A DNA stretch of 64,000 nt from positions 3,100,001 to 3,164,000 of the forward strand of contig NZ_CP113067.1 of assembly GCF_026625865.1 (NCBI RefSeq). The letters run 5' to 3'. How positions within the stretch are numbered: position 1 is the first letter of the stretch; each line of letters opens with the position of its first letter. A program made the translations under genes and the position numbers. Of this stretch, positions 39,728 to 47,920 are shown in pieces. The notes under the pieces are model-generated. The model searched no databases, was not told the origin of the DNA, and saw nothing but the letters and a program-made list of their open reading frames with translations. This stretch comes from Microbacterium sp. SL75 (GTDB taxonomy: Bacteria; Actinomycetota; Actinomycetes; Actinomycetales; Microbacteriaceae).

Positions 39728-40933
39728 ATGAACGCTCCCAGGCGCGCCGCGGGTTCCCGCGCATCGCAGCGCTCGACCACCGGTGTGCGCGCCACCCTCG
39801 CGGCCCTCGGCATCGCCCTCGCCGCCTCCGCGACGACGCTGGGGGCGGTCTCGCTCCGCATGGCGCGCACGGTCGTCCGCCCCGCCGGGCGACGCCCCGA
39901 CACGCGTATCGTGCGTCTCGACGCCGCGTCGCAGACGATCACCCTCGAGCGCACGCCCGACACGACGCTGCCCGGCCGATACGGTCTTTTCACCGTCGGC
40001 TCGGTGGACTATCTGCGACTCGGCTCGATCGTCGGAGAAGACGAGACCACCGTCACCCGCAAACTCCTCACGCATGTCCCCGCCGACGGCGATCTCGCCT
40101 CGGAGGCAGCCTTCAGCGGGTGGTACTTCGACAAGCCCGAAGACCTCATGCTCCCGTTCCAGGCGCTCGAGGTCGACGCCGGGGTCGGCTCGTGCCCCGC
40201 CTGGGAGTTCCCCGCCGAGGGCGACTCCGACGTCTGGGTCGTTCAGGTGCACGGGCGCGGAACGACGCGGTCCGAGGCCCTCCGCGCCGTCCCGGTCTTC
40301 CACACGCTCGGCATCTCGAGCCTCGTGGTGTCGTACCGCAACGACGGAGATGCCCCTCGCAGCCCCTCGGGCACGTACGCCCTGGGCGCGACCGAATGGC
40401 GCGACGTCGACGCCGCGATCGGCTACGCCCGCCGTCGGGGGGCGCGCCGCGTGCTGTTGATGGGGTGGTCGATGGGGGGAGCGTTGTCGCTCCAGGCCGC
40501 CCTCGAATCGCCCCACGCCGACGTCATCGCCGGTCTCGTCCTCGAGTCGCCCGTGGTGGACTGGCGCACGGTTCTCGACTTCCAGGGTCGCGCGATGCAC
40601 CTGCCCACGCCCGTCATCGCGATGGCCGAACGCGTACTCGTCTCCACCTGGGGAGCGACCGCGCTGCGCAGCGGCGAACCCATCCCTCTCGATCGCCTCG
40701 ACGTGGTGTCGAGGGCGGTCGAGCTCCGGCATCCCGTGCTCATCCTCCACAGCGACGACGACGGCTTCGTCCCCGCCGACGCCCCGCACGCTCTGGCGAA
40801 GGCGCGTCCCGACCTCGTCACGATGGAGACCTTCACGGTCGCCCGGCACACGAAGCTGTGGAACTACGACGAGACGCGGTGGACCACCGCGATCCAGGAC
40901 TGGGTGCGCGGGCAGGGCCTCTCTCGGGAGTGA
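39728..40933 (+). CDS. Alpha/beta hydrolase, membrane anchored
   Basis: A 401-residue protein with an N-terminal hydrophobic helix (about residues 21-45, VRATLAALGIALAASATTLGAVSL) that is a signal anchor or membrane segment. The hydrolase domain shows the nucleophile elbow LLMGWSMGGAL (Ser248), an acid in LILHSDDDGFVP, and the histidine in VARHTKLWNYD. Position of the helix suggests the enzyme sits outside the membrane. The ester or other substrate is unknown. Confidence 0.88.
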   Translation: MNAPRRAAGSRASQRSTTGVRATLAALGIALAASATTLGAVSLRMARTVVRPAGRRPDTRIVRLDAASQTITLERTPDTTLPGRYGLFTVGSVDYLRLGSIVGEDETTVTRKLLTHVPADGDLASEAAFSGWYFDKPEDLMLPFQALEVDAGVGSCPAWEFPAEGDSDVWVVQVHGRGTTRSEALRAVPVFHTLGISSLVVSYRNDGDAPRSPSGTYALGATEWRDVDAAIGYARRRGARRVLLMGWSMGGALSLQAALESPHADVIAGLVLESPVVDWRTVLDFQGRAMHLPTPVIAMAERVLVSTWGATALRSGEPIPLDRLDVVSRAVELRHPVLILHSDDDGFVPADAPHALAKARPDLVTMETFTVARHTKLWNYDETRWTTAIQDWVRGQGLSRE

Positions 40934-40966
40934 TTCCGGATGCCGGCCCCCGGCGACGCGTGCTGC

Positions 40967-41407
40967 TCAGGCGTCGCGCTTCGCGCGCACCTGACGCTTG
41001 GCGCGCATGAGCATGCCCGTCATGCCGGCGATGCGGAGCGGACTGACGGCGCGCGTGAGACCGATGCTCTGTGGGAAGTCGTCGGGCACGGCGAGGGCCT
41101 CCTCGGCGCTGAGACCGGTCAGCCCCTGCGCGAGGATGCTCGCGAAGCCGCGCGTGGTCGGCGCCTCGGCCGGAGCGGTGGCGTGCATCGCGACGCGGTC
41201 GTCGCCGTCGACCGTGACGATGATGAACACGGGGGACTGGCACTCCACCACGCGCTCGCGCAACTCGGGGTGATCGGCCAACTCCTCGGGAACCTCGGGC
41301 AGCTCCTGCGAGAACTCCAGCAGCAGCTGCAAGCGGTCGGGCTCGTCGAGCTCGAGGAACTCGTCGCGGATCTCGGCGAAGCGGGCGGGGAGATTGTTGT
41401 CGGACAT
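40967..41407 (-). CDS. SufE family cysteine-desulfuration protein
   Basis: A 146-residue SufE-fold protein. Cys56 in RVVECQSPVFI is the sulfur-accepting residue; the PEELADHPELRERVVEC stretch and the TRGFASILAQGLTGLS segment are family hallmarks. SufE takes persulfide sulfur from a SufS-type desulfurase for Fe-S assembly. No desulfurase gene is adjacent. The gene lies just downstream of the sulfurtransferase gene on the same strand, a pairing usual in actinobacteria, and they likely form one operon. Confidence 0.92.
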   Translation of the reverse strand: MSDNNLPARFAEIRDEFLELDEPDRLQLLLEFSQELPEVPEELADHPELRERVVECQSPVFIIVTVDGDDRVAMHATAPAEAPTTRGFASILAQGLTGLSAEEALAVPDDFPQSIGLTRAVSPLRIAGMTGMLMRAKRQVRAKRDA

Positions 41408-41441
41408 CACCGTCATCCTCCCACGCCCGCGTCGGCTGCGG

Positions 41442-42344
41442 TCAGCGCGAGGGCACCTCGCCGGGCTCCGACCCCGAGACGATCGGCACGCGCACCGCGC
41501 TGCCCCACTCCGTCCACGACCCGTCGTAGTTTCGGACGTCGTCGAAGCCGAGCAGGTGCTTCAGCACGAACCACGTGTGGCTCGAGCGCTCACCGATGCG
41601 GCAGTAGGCCACGATCTTGTCGCCATCGGCGAGCCCCGCACCGTCGCGGTAGATGGCGTCGAGCTCCTCGCGCGACTTGAAACCGCCGTCCTCGGCGACG
41701 GCCTTGCCCCACGGCACGCTCTGGGCGCTGGGGATGTGGCCGGCGCGGAGCGCACCCTCTTCGGGGTAGGCAGGCGCGGTGGTGCGCTCGCCGGAGTACT
41801 CCTCGGGGGAGCGCACGTCGATGAGCGGATTGCCGAGGTGGGCGAGCACGTCGTCCTTGTAGGCGCGAAGCGCGGAGTCGTCGCGCTCGACGACGGGGTA
41901 GTCGGTGCGCTCGACGACCGTCTTGTCGGTGGTGTTCGGGCGTCCCTCGGCGATCCACTTGTCGCGGCCGCCGTCGAGCAGACGCACGTCTTCATGGCCG
42001 AACAGGGAGAACACCCACAGCGCGTACGCGGCCCACCAGTTGTTCTTGTCGCCGTAGATGACGACGGTGTCGTCGCGCGAGATGCCCTTGGCGCTCAGAA
42101 GCTCGGCGAAGCCCGCACCGTCGACGTAATCGCGCACGACCGGGTCGTTCAGTTCGGTGTGCCAGTCGACCTTCACCGAGCCGGGGATGTGACCCGTCTC
42201 GTACAGCAGCACGTCTTCGTCGGACTCGACGACCACGAGGCCCGGCTGACCGAGGCGCTCTTCCAGCCACTCAGCCGTGACGAGTCGTCCGGGCTCGGCG
42301 TAGTCGGCGAACTTGGGGGAGGTGGTGTCGAACTCGACGGTCAC
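41442..42344 (-). CDS. sseA: Thiosulfate/3-mercaptopyruvate sulfurtransferase (tandem rhodanese)
   Basis: A 300-residue protein of two rhodanese domains. The N-terminal one is inactive-type ([19 protein letters not shown], no active cysteine). The C-terminal one carries the active-site loop [13 protein letters not shown] with Cys248. It transfers sulfane sulfur to thiols or cyanide, and probably supplies persulfide in concert with the SufE gene 34 bp downstream. GAGGAG precedes the GTG start. Confidence 0.92.
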   Translation of the reverse strand: MTVEFDTTSPKFADYAEPGRLVTAEWLEERLGQPGLVVVESDEDVLLYETGHIPGSVKVDWHTELNDPVVRDYVDGAGFAELLSAKGISRDDTVVIYGDKNNWWAAYALWVFSLFGHEDVRLLDGGRDKWIAEGRPNTTDKTVVERTDYPVVERDDSALRAYKDDVLAHLGNPLIDVRSPEEYSGERTTAPAYPEEGALRAGHIPSAQSVPWGKAVAEDGGFKSREELDAIYRDGAGLADGDKIVAYCRIGERSSHTWFVLKHLLGFDDVRNYDGSWTEWGSAVRVPIVSGSEPGEVPSR

Positions 42345-42462
42345 GGGTACTCCTCGGTCAAGGCGATGGACGGTGCGGCATAGGGTGGACACCGCACCAT
42401 CGACCCTAGATCCGCGGCATGGGGCACGCACCCTCCCCGTAAGACTTGGACACAGGACGGCC

Positions 42463-43500
42463 ATGACCTCCACTCCCGCCACGACCGGCCTCATCCACCT
42501 GACCGAGCGCGAGCCCGCGGTATCGGGCGCCGACATGGTCAACGCCCTCGTCCCGCCGCCGCAGTTCGACGCCGCGACCTTCGAGTCGTACCGCGCCGAC
42601 GACGCCTACCCCTCGCAGCAGGAGGCCAAGGTGCTGCTGCAGGAGTTCTCCGGAAAGCAGGCCGCTCCCGCCAAGAAGGGCGGCTTCTTCCGTCGCGCCG
42701 AGAAGGTCGCCCCCGTCAAGCCCGGTGTGTACCTCGACGGCGGCTTCGGCGTCGGAAAGACCCACCTCCTGGCCGCGATCTATCACGCGATGCCCGCTCG
42801 CCGGAAGTACTTCGGCTCCTTCATCGAGTACACCGCGCTGGTCGGCGTACTGGGCTATGCCAAGGCCGTCGAGCTCTTCCGCGGCTCAGATCTTCTCTGC
42901 ATCGACGAGTTCGAACTCGACGACCCGGGCGACACGATGGTCATGACGCGCCTGCTCGGTGAGCTCGTGGCATCCGGAACCCGGCTCGCCGCCACTTCGA
43001 ACACCCCGCCCAATGCCCTGGGCGAGGGGCGCTTCGCGGCCCAGGACTTCCTCCGCGAGATCCAGTCGATGGCCGACAGCTTCCGCACGATCCGCATCGA
43101 CGGCACGGACTTCCGTCAGCGCGCGATCGACGGAGAAGCCAAGGTCCTGACCGACGAGGGTTATCGAGAGGCGATGGATGCCGCAGCCTCCGGCTCGGTC
43201 GTCGCCGACGACGCATTCCTGGACCTCGTCGACCACCTCGCTCGGGTTCACCCCTCACGCTTCATCCGGCTGATCGACGGGGTCGACGTGATCGGCCTGC
43301 GCGACGTGCAGGTGCTCCACGACCAGTCGGCGGCACTGCGTCTGGTCGCTTTCGTCGATCGCGCCTACGACGCGCAGATTCCGATCCGGGCCACCGGCGT
43401 GCCGTTGAACACGGTGTTCAGCGAGGAGATGCTGGGCGGCGGGTACCGCAAGAAGTACCTGCGCGCGGTCTCGCGCCTCGTCGCGCTCACGCACTCCTGA
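42463..43500 (+). CDS. zapE: Cell-division ATPase ZapE family protein
   Basis: A 345-residue AFG1/ZapE-like P-loop ATPase. Walker A is [11 protein letters not shown] (Lys99), Walker [12 protein letters not shown], and the sensor segment is [17 protein letters not shown]. In E. coli ZapE associates with the division ring; eukaryotic AFG1 works in mitochondrial protein turnover. Actinobacterial members are uncharacterised. The ATG at 42463 is preceded by CAGGACGG and by a 118-bp gap from the divergent sulfurtransferase gene. Confidence 0.92.
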   Translation: MTSTPATTGLIHLTEREPAVSGADMVNALVPPPQFDAATFESYRADDAYPSQQEAKVLLQEFSGKQAAPAKKGGFFRRAEKVAPVKPGVYLDGGFGVGKTHLLAAIYHAMPARRKYFGSFIEYTALVGVLGYAKAVELFRGSDLLCIDEFELDDPGDTMVMTRLLGELVASGTRLAATSNTPPNALGEGRFAAQDFLREIQSMADSFRTIRIDGTDFRQRAIDGEAKVLTDEGYREAMDAAASGSVVADDAFLDLVDHLARVHPSRFIRLIDGVDVIGLRDVQVLHDQSAALRLVAFVDRAYDAQIPIRATGVPLNTVFSEEMLGGGYRKKYLRAVSRLVALTHS

Positions 43501-43561
43501 GGCGAGTTCATCGCCGGTTCGCGGGCGCAGGAAACGCGATGTTTACCTGAGCGGCCCGGCT

Positions 43562-43577
43562 GTAACACCCCCGAAAC
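43562..43577 (+). promoter_or_regulatory. GlnR-type box upstream of amt
   Basis: GTAAC, six bases, GAAAC, identical in both half-sites to the glnA box. It sits 89-104 bp before the amt ATG. A weaker second pair (CGAAC, six bases, GGAAC) follows in the 22-bp register. Confidence 0.72.
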
Positions 43578-43665
43578 ACGGGGCGAACGGCGACGGAACC
43601 GGGGCTGTGGACACTGAGGGGACCCGACGCTTTACCTGCGTCCCTGCAGAGAGGTTCCCTCCGAG

Positions 43666-44940
43666 ATGGATCAAGGCAACACCGCATTCATCCTGATAGC
43701 AGCCGCCCTCGTGCTGCTCATGACGCCAGGACTCGCATTCTTCTACGGCGGTCTCGTCAAGGCCAAGAGCGTCATCAGCATGATGATGATGAGCTTCGGC
43801 GCGATGGGTCTCATGGGCGTGCTGTGGGTGCTCTACGGCTACGCGATCGCGTTCCCCGCGACCGACGCCGGGGTCACCAACGCCCCGTGGCACATCGACG
43901 GCGCTGACTTCGGCCTCGCGAACGTTCTCACCACCCCCGAGGGCGCCGCGTACCCGCCGCTCGCCTTCGTCGCCTTCCAGGCCACCTTCGCCATCATCAC
44001 CGTCGCCCTCGTCTCGGGTGCGATCGCCGACCGCGCCAAGTTCGGCGCGTGGATGATCTTCGCCGGCATCTGGGCCACGGTCGTCTACTTCCCCGTCGCG
44101 AGCTGGGTCTTCAACTTCGGCCTCGCCGAGGACGGCTCCTTCAGCTACGGCGGCTGGATCACGCACGGTCTGCAGGACGTCTTCGGCGTCGGCGCGATCG
44201 ACTTCGCCGGTGGAACCGCCGTGCACATCAACGCCGGTGCCGCGGCCCTCGCTCTCGCCCTGGTCCTCGGCAAGCGCGTCGGCTTCCAGAAGGGCGCCCA
44301 CGTCCCGCACAACCCGCCGTTCGTCCTCCTCGGCGCGGGTCTGCTGTGGTTCGGCTGGTTCGGCTTCAACGCCGGCTCCGAGCTCGCGGCCGACAACACC
44401 GCCGCCCTGGCCTTCGTCAACACGATCGCCGCTCCCGCCGCAGCCCTGCTCGCGTGGCTGATCGTCGAGAAGATCAAGGACGGCAAGCCCACGTCGGTCG
44501 GCGCCGCCTCCGGTGCCGTCGCCGGTCTCGTCGCGATCACCCCGGCCTGCGCGGCTCTCACGCCGATCTGGGCCATCGTGCTGGGCCTGCTCGCCGGTGC
44601 GGTCTGCGCCCTCGCCATCGAGCTCAAGTTCAAGCTCGGCTTCGACGACTCGCTCGACGTCGTCGGCATCCACCTCGTGGGTGGTCTGCTCGGTACGCTC
44701 TACCTCGGCATCTTCGCCAACACGAGCGGCCTCATCTACAGCGGCTCGTTCAACCAGCTCATCGTCCAGGCGATCGCCGCCCTCGCGGTCCTGGTCTACT
44801 CCTTCGTGCTGGCCTTCATCATCGGCTTCGCGATCGAGAAGACGATCGGCTTCCGCGTGAAGAACGAGGACGAGATCGCCGGTATCGACACCGTCGTGCA
44901 CGGCGAAGAGGGCTACGTGCTCTCCGACGTCCGCGGCTGA
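43666..44940 (+). CDS. amt: Ammonium transporter (Amt family)
   Basis: A 424-residue Amt/MEP/Rh channel protein with 11 predicted transmembrane helices. It starts MDQGNTAFILIAAALVLLMTPGLAFFYGG, contains the family signature DFAGGTAVHINAGAAALALAL with the first pore histidine, and the GIHLVGGLLGTLYLG helix with the second. It imports ammonium for GlnA. No PII (glnK) gene follows, unlike many amt operons. A GlnR-type box lies upstream; GAGAGG stands 14 nt before the ATG. Confidence 0.96.
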   Translation: MDQGNTAFILIAAALVLLMTPGLAFFYGGLVKAKSVISMMMMSFGAMGLMGVLWVLYGYAIAFPATDAGVTNAPWHIDGADFGLANVLTTPEGAAYPPLAFVAFQATFAIITVALVSGAIADRAKFGAWMIFAGIWATVVYFPVASWVFNFGLAEDGSFSYGGWITHGLQDVFGVGAIDFAGGTAVHINAGAAALALALVLGKRVGFQKGAHVPHNPPFVLLGAGLLWFGWFGFNAGSELAADNTAALAFVNTIAAPAAALLAWLIVEKIKDGKPTSVGAASGAVAGLVAITPACAALTPIWAIVLGLLAGAVCALAIELKFKLGFDDSLDVVGIHLVGGLLGTLYLGIFANTSGLIYSGSFNQLIVQAIAALAVLVYSFVLAFIIGFAIEKTIGFRVKNEDEIAGIDTVVHGEEGYVLSDVRG

Positions 44941-45001
44941 CACCCGCCTCACCCCGAACGGGGCGTCGCCGATTCGTCGGTGGCGCCCCGTTCGTCGTGC
45001 C

Positions 45002-45007
45002 TAGGGT
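45002..45007 (+). promoter_or_regulatory. -10 element (TAGGGT) of the PemK/MazF-like gene
   Basis: TAGGGT ends 6 nt before the ATG at 45014; no ribosome binding site is present. Confidence 0.5.
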
Positions 45008-45013
45008 GTGGGT

Positions 45014-45529
45014 ATGGGAACCACGTCTCGTCTGCTGTCGGCCTTTCTCGGGATGTTCCGTTCCGCGCCGCCCACGCGTCGATCCACCCCGGCGCAGCCC
45101 ACACCGCGTCAGAGCGCCCCTCGTGGCACGGAGACGGTCGAGATCGATCCCCCGAGGCGCTTGACCCTCTCGTACGCGCCGAAGCGCGACAACGCCCCCG
45201 ACGGCGGAGAGATCGTCTGGACGTGGGTGCCGTACGAGGAGCGCGACGGGCGGGGCAAGGATCGCCCCGTCCTCGTCCTCGGGCGAGCGGATGCCACCCG
45301 CTCCTACGCAGTGAGGTTGACCAGCAAGCCGCACGACGGCGACCGGCAGTACCTGTCCCTCGGCACGGGGGAGTGGGATCCCCAGCGACGCCCCTCGTGG
45401 ATCGACGTCGAGCAGGTGTATCTGGTGCACGACGCGGGTATGCGGCGCGAGGCCGCCGCACTCGACCGCAAGCGCTTCGATGCCGTCGCCGACGCTCTCG
45501 CGGCGCGCTACGGGTGGGCACGCTCCTGA
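45014..45529 (+). CDS. PemK/MazF-like protein, orphan toxin candidate
   Basis: A 171-residue protein. After a basic, proline-rich N-terminus of about 50 residues the core matches the PemK/MazF fold: GEIVWTWVPYEERDGRGKDRPVLVLGR, then RLTSKPHDGDRQYLSLG and WIDVEQVYLV. Classical MazF proteins are about 110 residues and are encoded with an antitoxin; here no antitoxin gene lies on either side. It may be a chromosomal domesticated member rather than an active toxin. It has its own leaderless promoter. Confidence 0.78.
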   Translation: MGTTSRLLSAFLGMFRSAPPTRRSTPAQPTPRQSAPRGTETVEIDPPRRLTLSYAPKRDNAPDGGEIVWTWVPYEERDGRGKDRPVLVLGRADATRSYAVRLTSKPHDGDRQYLSLGTGEWDPQRRPSWIDVEQVYLVHDAGMRREAAALDRKRFDAVADALAARYGWARS

Positions 45530-45649
45530 CGCGGATCCTTCGCCTGATCTCGTCACCCGCCGAGGAACGCTTCGTGAGACCCACGTGAGATTCCTCTCAT
45601 CTGACGCGATTTTCGACGGATGAGCATTCGTTCTCGCGCGCGCTGTCGA

Positions 45650-45655
45650 TAAATT
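45650..45655 (+). promoter_or_regulatory. -10 element (TAAATT) of the type VII substrate cluster
   Basis: TAAATT ends 6 nt before the GTG at 45662, in an otherwise GC-rich 132-bp gap. Confidence 0.5.
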
Positions 45656-45661
45656 TCTGCC

Positions 45662-46042
45662 GTGCCGTTGGATCCCGAAGAGTCGTTCGCGCAGGTGGAA
45701 GCCGATGTTCGTCGTGCCGAGCTGCGAGCCGCGCAGATGCCGGCCTTCGAGGCCGCGGTCGACGGCGTTCGCGGTACGGGCCGCTCGCGCGGCAGAGACA
45801 TCGTCGCGCAGGTGGACTCCGCGGGCCGCGTCGTCGACCTTCGACTGAGCGAAGCGGCTCTGGCGCGCGGAGCCCAACGCCTCGCGACGGAGATCCTGTC
45901 GACCATCCGCCAGGCCGAGGCCGATGCGCGAGAGAGCACCCTGCGCGCCGTGTCCGACCTGCTGGGCGCCGACGACCCCATCGTCGCGCAGTTGCGCGAC
46001 GCCGAATCCGCCTCACCCGAGAGGACTCTTCATGGCCGATGA
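45662..46042 (+). CDS. YbaB/EbfC-like protein of a type VII secretion cluster
   Basis: A 126-residue helical protein. The central DIVAQVDSAGRVVDLRLSEAAL segment, followed by LATEILSTIRQAEADAR, resembles the YbaB/EbfC fold found as EspL-like partners in ESX loci. The start is a leaderless GTG. It overlaps the next gene by 11 bp, which supports joint expression with the two secretion-substrate-like genes downstream. Confidence 0.7.
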   Translation: MPLDPEESFAQVEADVRRAELRAAQMPAFEAAVDGVRGTGRSRGRDIVAQVDSAGRVVDLRLSEAALARGAQRLATEILSTIRQAEADARESTLRAVSDLLGADDPIVAQLRDAESASPERTLHGR

Positions 46043-46352
46043 CATCGCCGTCGACTTCGATCGACTCCGACAGCACGCCGCTTTCGTCGACTCCCTCGTG
46101 GGCGACGTGGGGTCGGCTCTCTCCGTCCTCCGCGGCGGCAATCTCCTCCCCGAGGCGTTCGGTCTGCTGTGCGCCTTCCTCGTCCCCCCGGGACTCGCCC
46201 TGTCGGCGGCCGCGACCGGACTCCTCGGCGAAGACCAGTCGCTTCTGGTGCGCACCGCCGGCGAGCTCCGCCAGACCGCCGACCAATGGGAGCAATTCGA
46301 GAGCGACACCATCGCGACCATCCGCTCGCTCGAGTCTGCGATGGGTGCCTGA
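46032..46352 (+). CDS. EspC/WXG-like type VII secretion target
   Basis: A 106-residue helical protein with the composition of small ESX substrates. It starts with an FDRLRQHAAFVDSLVGDVGSAL helix, has a hydrophobic middle (LLCAFLVPPGLALSAAATG) and a second long helix (ADQWEQFESDTIATIRSLE). The layout recalls the EspC (PF10824-like) family. It overlaps the next start by 1 nt (TGATG). No ESX ATPase gene is in the window. Confidence 0.68.
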   Translation: MADDIAVDFDRLRQHAAFVDSLVGDVGSALSVLRGGNLLPEAFGLLCAFLVPPGLALSAAATGLLGEDQSLLVRTAGELRQTADQWEQFESDTIATIRSLESAMGA

Positions 46353-47605
46353 TGAGCACCGTCGTCGCGCCCGGCACCACTTTCTCCGGCAGCCGCGTCA
46401 TCGAATCGGGCCGCGCTCTCTCCGAGGCCGTCAAGAGCGGCAATTGGCTCGATGGCGGCATGGCCTTCCTCGACACCCTCGGCGACGCGGCCGCGGCTCT
46501 CACCGACCCGATCGGCACGCTCACCGCCTGTGGCCTCGGGTGGGTCATGGAGCACCTCAAGCCGCTGAGCACCTGGCTCGACCAGCTTGCGGGAAGCGCG
46601 TCGAACGTCGCCTCCGTCGCATCGCAGTGGGTTTCCGCCGGGGCGTCGATGCGGCAGGCCGGTGCCGACCTCACCCGTCGCCTGAGCGATCTCGACGGCA
46701 TGACCGGGGGCAGCATCACCGCCTACGTGCGCTTCGCCACCGATGCGGCTGCGCACCTCGGCGCTTCGGGGGAGTGGGCCGAGGCCGCCGCCAGCGGCCT
46801 GACCTCGGCCTCCACGCTCGTGACGAAGATGCAGGGCGTGGTCAAGTCGGCGATCTCGAAGGTCGTCGCGACGGCGATCGAGGCGATGGCCGTGGTCGCC
46901 GCCTCGTTCGGCCTCGGCATGGGGTACGCCATCGCGCGCGTGGTCATGAAGGTCAACGAGATGGTCAACAAGGTGGTTCGTCCCTTGCGCGCCGTTCTCG
47001 GCTCGGTGAAGGCCCTCACGGGTCTGGTTCAGCAGCTGCGGGGCGTCTTCGACCGCACCTCGACCACCACCGCGGCCGCTCTGCAGACGGGCGCACAGTC
47101 GATCCGAATCGATGCGGGAAGCGTCGTGGATGCGTCCGACGCCACGCGCTACGGCAACAGCGCCGCCCACGACCTGACGGTTCGCAACGAACGCGCGAAC
47201 GGCGTCGTGTACCGCCCGTTCACGGTCTCGGGCGCGCACGCCTCGGGGGACTTCCACCTGAGCGGCGCGCAGCCGCTCTCCGGCGCGCCCACGCCCGACG
47301 GCTCGGTCGTGGGACACGCTTCCCTCGGCGGGGCCGGCGGCGGTGGCTCTCTCGGCGGCATGTCGACGGTGGATGCCAGGGCGATGACCGGCGTCCCCGG
47401 CAGCGGCAGCGGACTCCTCATCGGGGGTACCGCCGGGGGAGCGGCCATGGCCGCGACGTCGATGACGTCGGCTCAGGGAACGGGACCCGGAGGCCTCCGC
47501 CCTCCGCTCACGGGAGCGGGCACCTCGCACGGCGCAGGAGCAGGGAGCCGGCAGAAGCTCGGCCAACGGCGCCGGGATCTGCGCGTGGTCATCGAAGACG
47601 ACTGA
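46352..47605 (+). CDS. Large type VII secretion substrate-like protein
   Basis: A 417-residue protein of unknown function. Residues 1-240 are mostly helical with hydrophobic stretches (AIEAMAVVAASFGLGMGYAIARVVM) like PPE/LXG-type helical bundles. From about residue 320 it turns into a Gly/Ser/Ala-rich tail ending [18 protein letters not shown]. Together with the two upstream genes it forms a compact substrate module; partner helices could bundle before export. No toxin domain is recognisable at the C-terminus. Confidence 0.68.
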   Translation: MSTVVAPGTTFSGSRVIESGRALSEAVKSGNWLDGGMAFLDTLGDAAAALTDPIGTLTACGLGWVMEHLKPLSTWLDQLAGSASNVASVASQWVSAGASMRQAGADLTRRLSDLDGMTGGSITAYVRFATDAAAHLGASGEWAEAAASGLTSASTLVTKMQGVVKSAISKVVATAIEAMAVVAASFGLGMGYAIARVVMKVNEMVNKVVRPLRAVLGSVKALTGLVQQLRGVFDRTSTTTAAALQTGAQSIRIDAGSVVDASDATRYGNSAAHDLTVRNERANGVVYRPFTVSGAHASGDFHLSGAQPLSGAPTPDGSVVGHASLGGAGGGGSLGGMSTVDARAMTGVPGSGSGLLIGGTAGGAAMAATSMTSAQGTGPGGLRPPLTGAGTSHGAGAGSRQKLGQRRRDLRVVIEDD

Positions 47606-47620
47606 CGCGCCCCACGACGA

Positions 47621-47661
47621 CGCCCCGGCGCTCGACCTCACGATGGTCGGGCGCCGGGGCG
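47621..47661 (+). terminator. Terminator of the type VII substrate cluster
   Basis: A 17-bp stem with one G-T pair (47621-47637 with 47645-47661) and a 7-nt loop, 15 nt past the stop. The next 119 bp, up to the tRNA-side terminator, hold nothing I recognise. Confidence 0.8.
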
Positions 47662-47780
47662 CGGCCATGAGTGAGGCCTGCTGATCGCGCGAACACATCG
47701 AGGTGGTCTCGGATCGGCTCGCGGCACACGACCGGGACAACCGACCAGATGCTCAGCGCCGCACCGCCCGCGAAAACAGA

Positions 47781-47805
47781 AGACCCCCGGGAGAACCGGG
47801 GGTCT
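47781..47805 (-). terminator. Terminator of the original tRNA-Val gene
   Basis: A perfect 10-bp stem (47781-47790 with 47796-47805) with a GAGAA loop; on the minus strand it is followed by TCTGTTTT. It lies 5 bp beyond the tRNA 3' end and is host sequence left outside the prophage. Confidence 0.8.
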
Positions 47806-47810
47806 GACTG

Positions 47811-47852
47811 TGGGCGATGCCGGACTCGAACCGACGACCTCTTCCGTGTGAA
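47811..47852 (-). tRNA. 3' fragment of tRNA-Val(CAC), left attachment site of the prophage
   Basis: Read on the minus strand this is positions 32-73 of a tRNA: anticodon loop TTCACAC with anticodon CAC, stem strand GGAAG, variable loop AGGTC, a paired T-arm (GTCGG/CCGGC around TTCGAGT), the acceptor strand ATCGCCC and discriminator A. The 5' stem partner is absent: the bases beyond 47852 do not pair with GGAAG and no acceptor 5' strand follows. Identity therefore breaks at the anticodon loop, where a tyrosine integrase would cross over. The complete tRNA gene should be at the far end of the prophage. Confidence 0.85.
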
Positions 47853-47920
47853 CGACCCTGGACTATTGCAACGCAACATAGCGGGATGCAGCGCGTTGAA
47901 ACTTAGGCCAGGTCGTGAGG

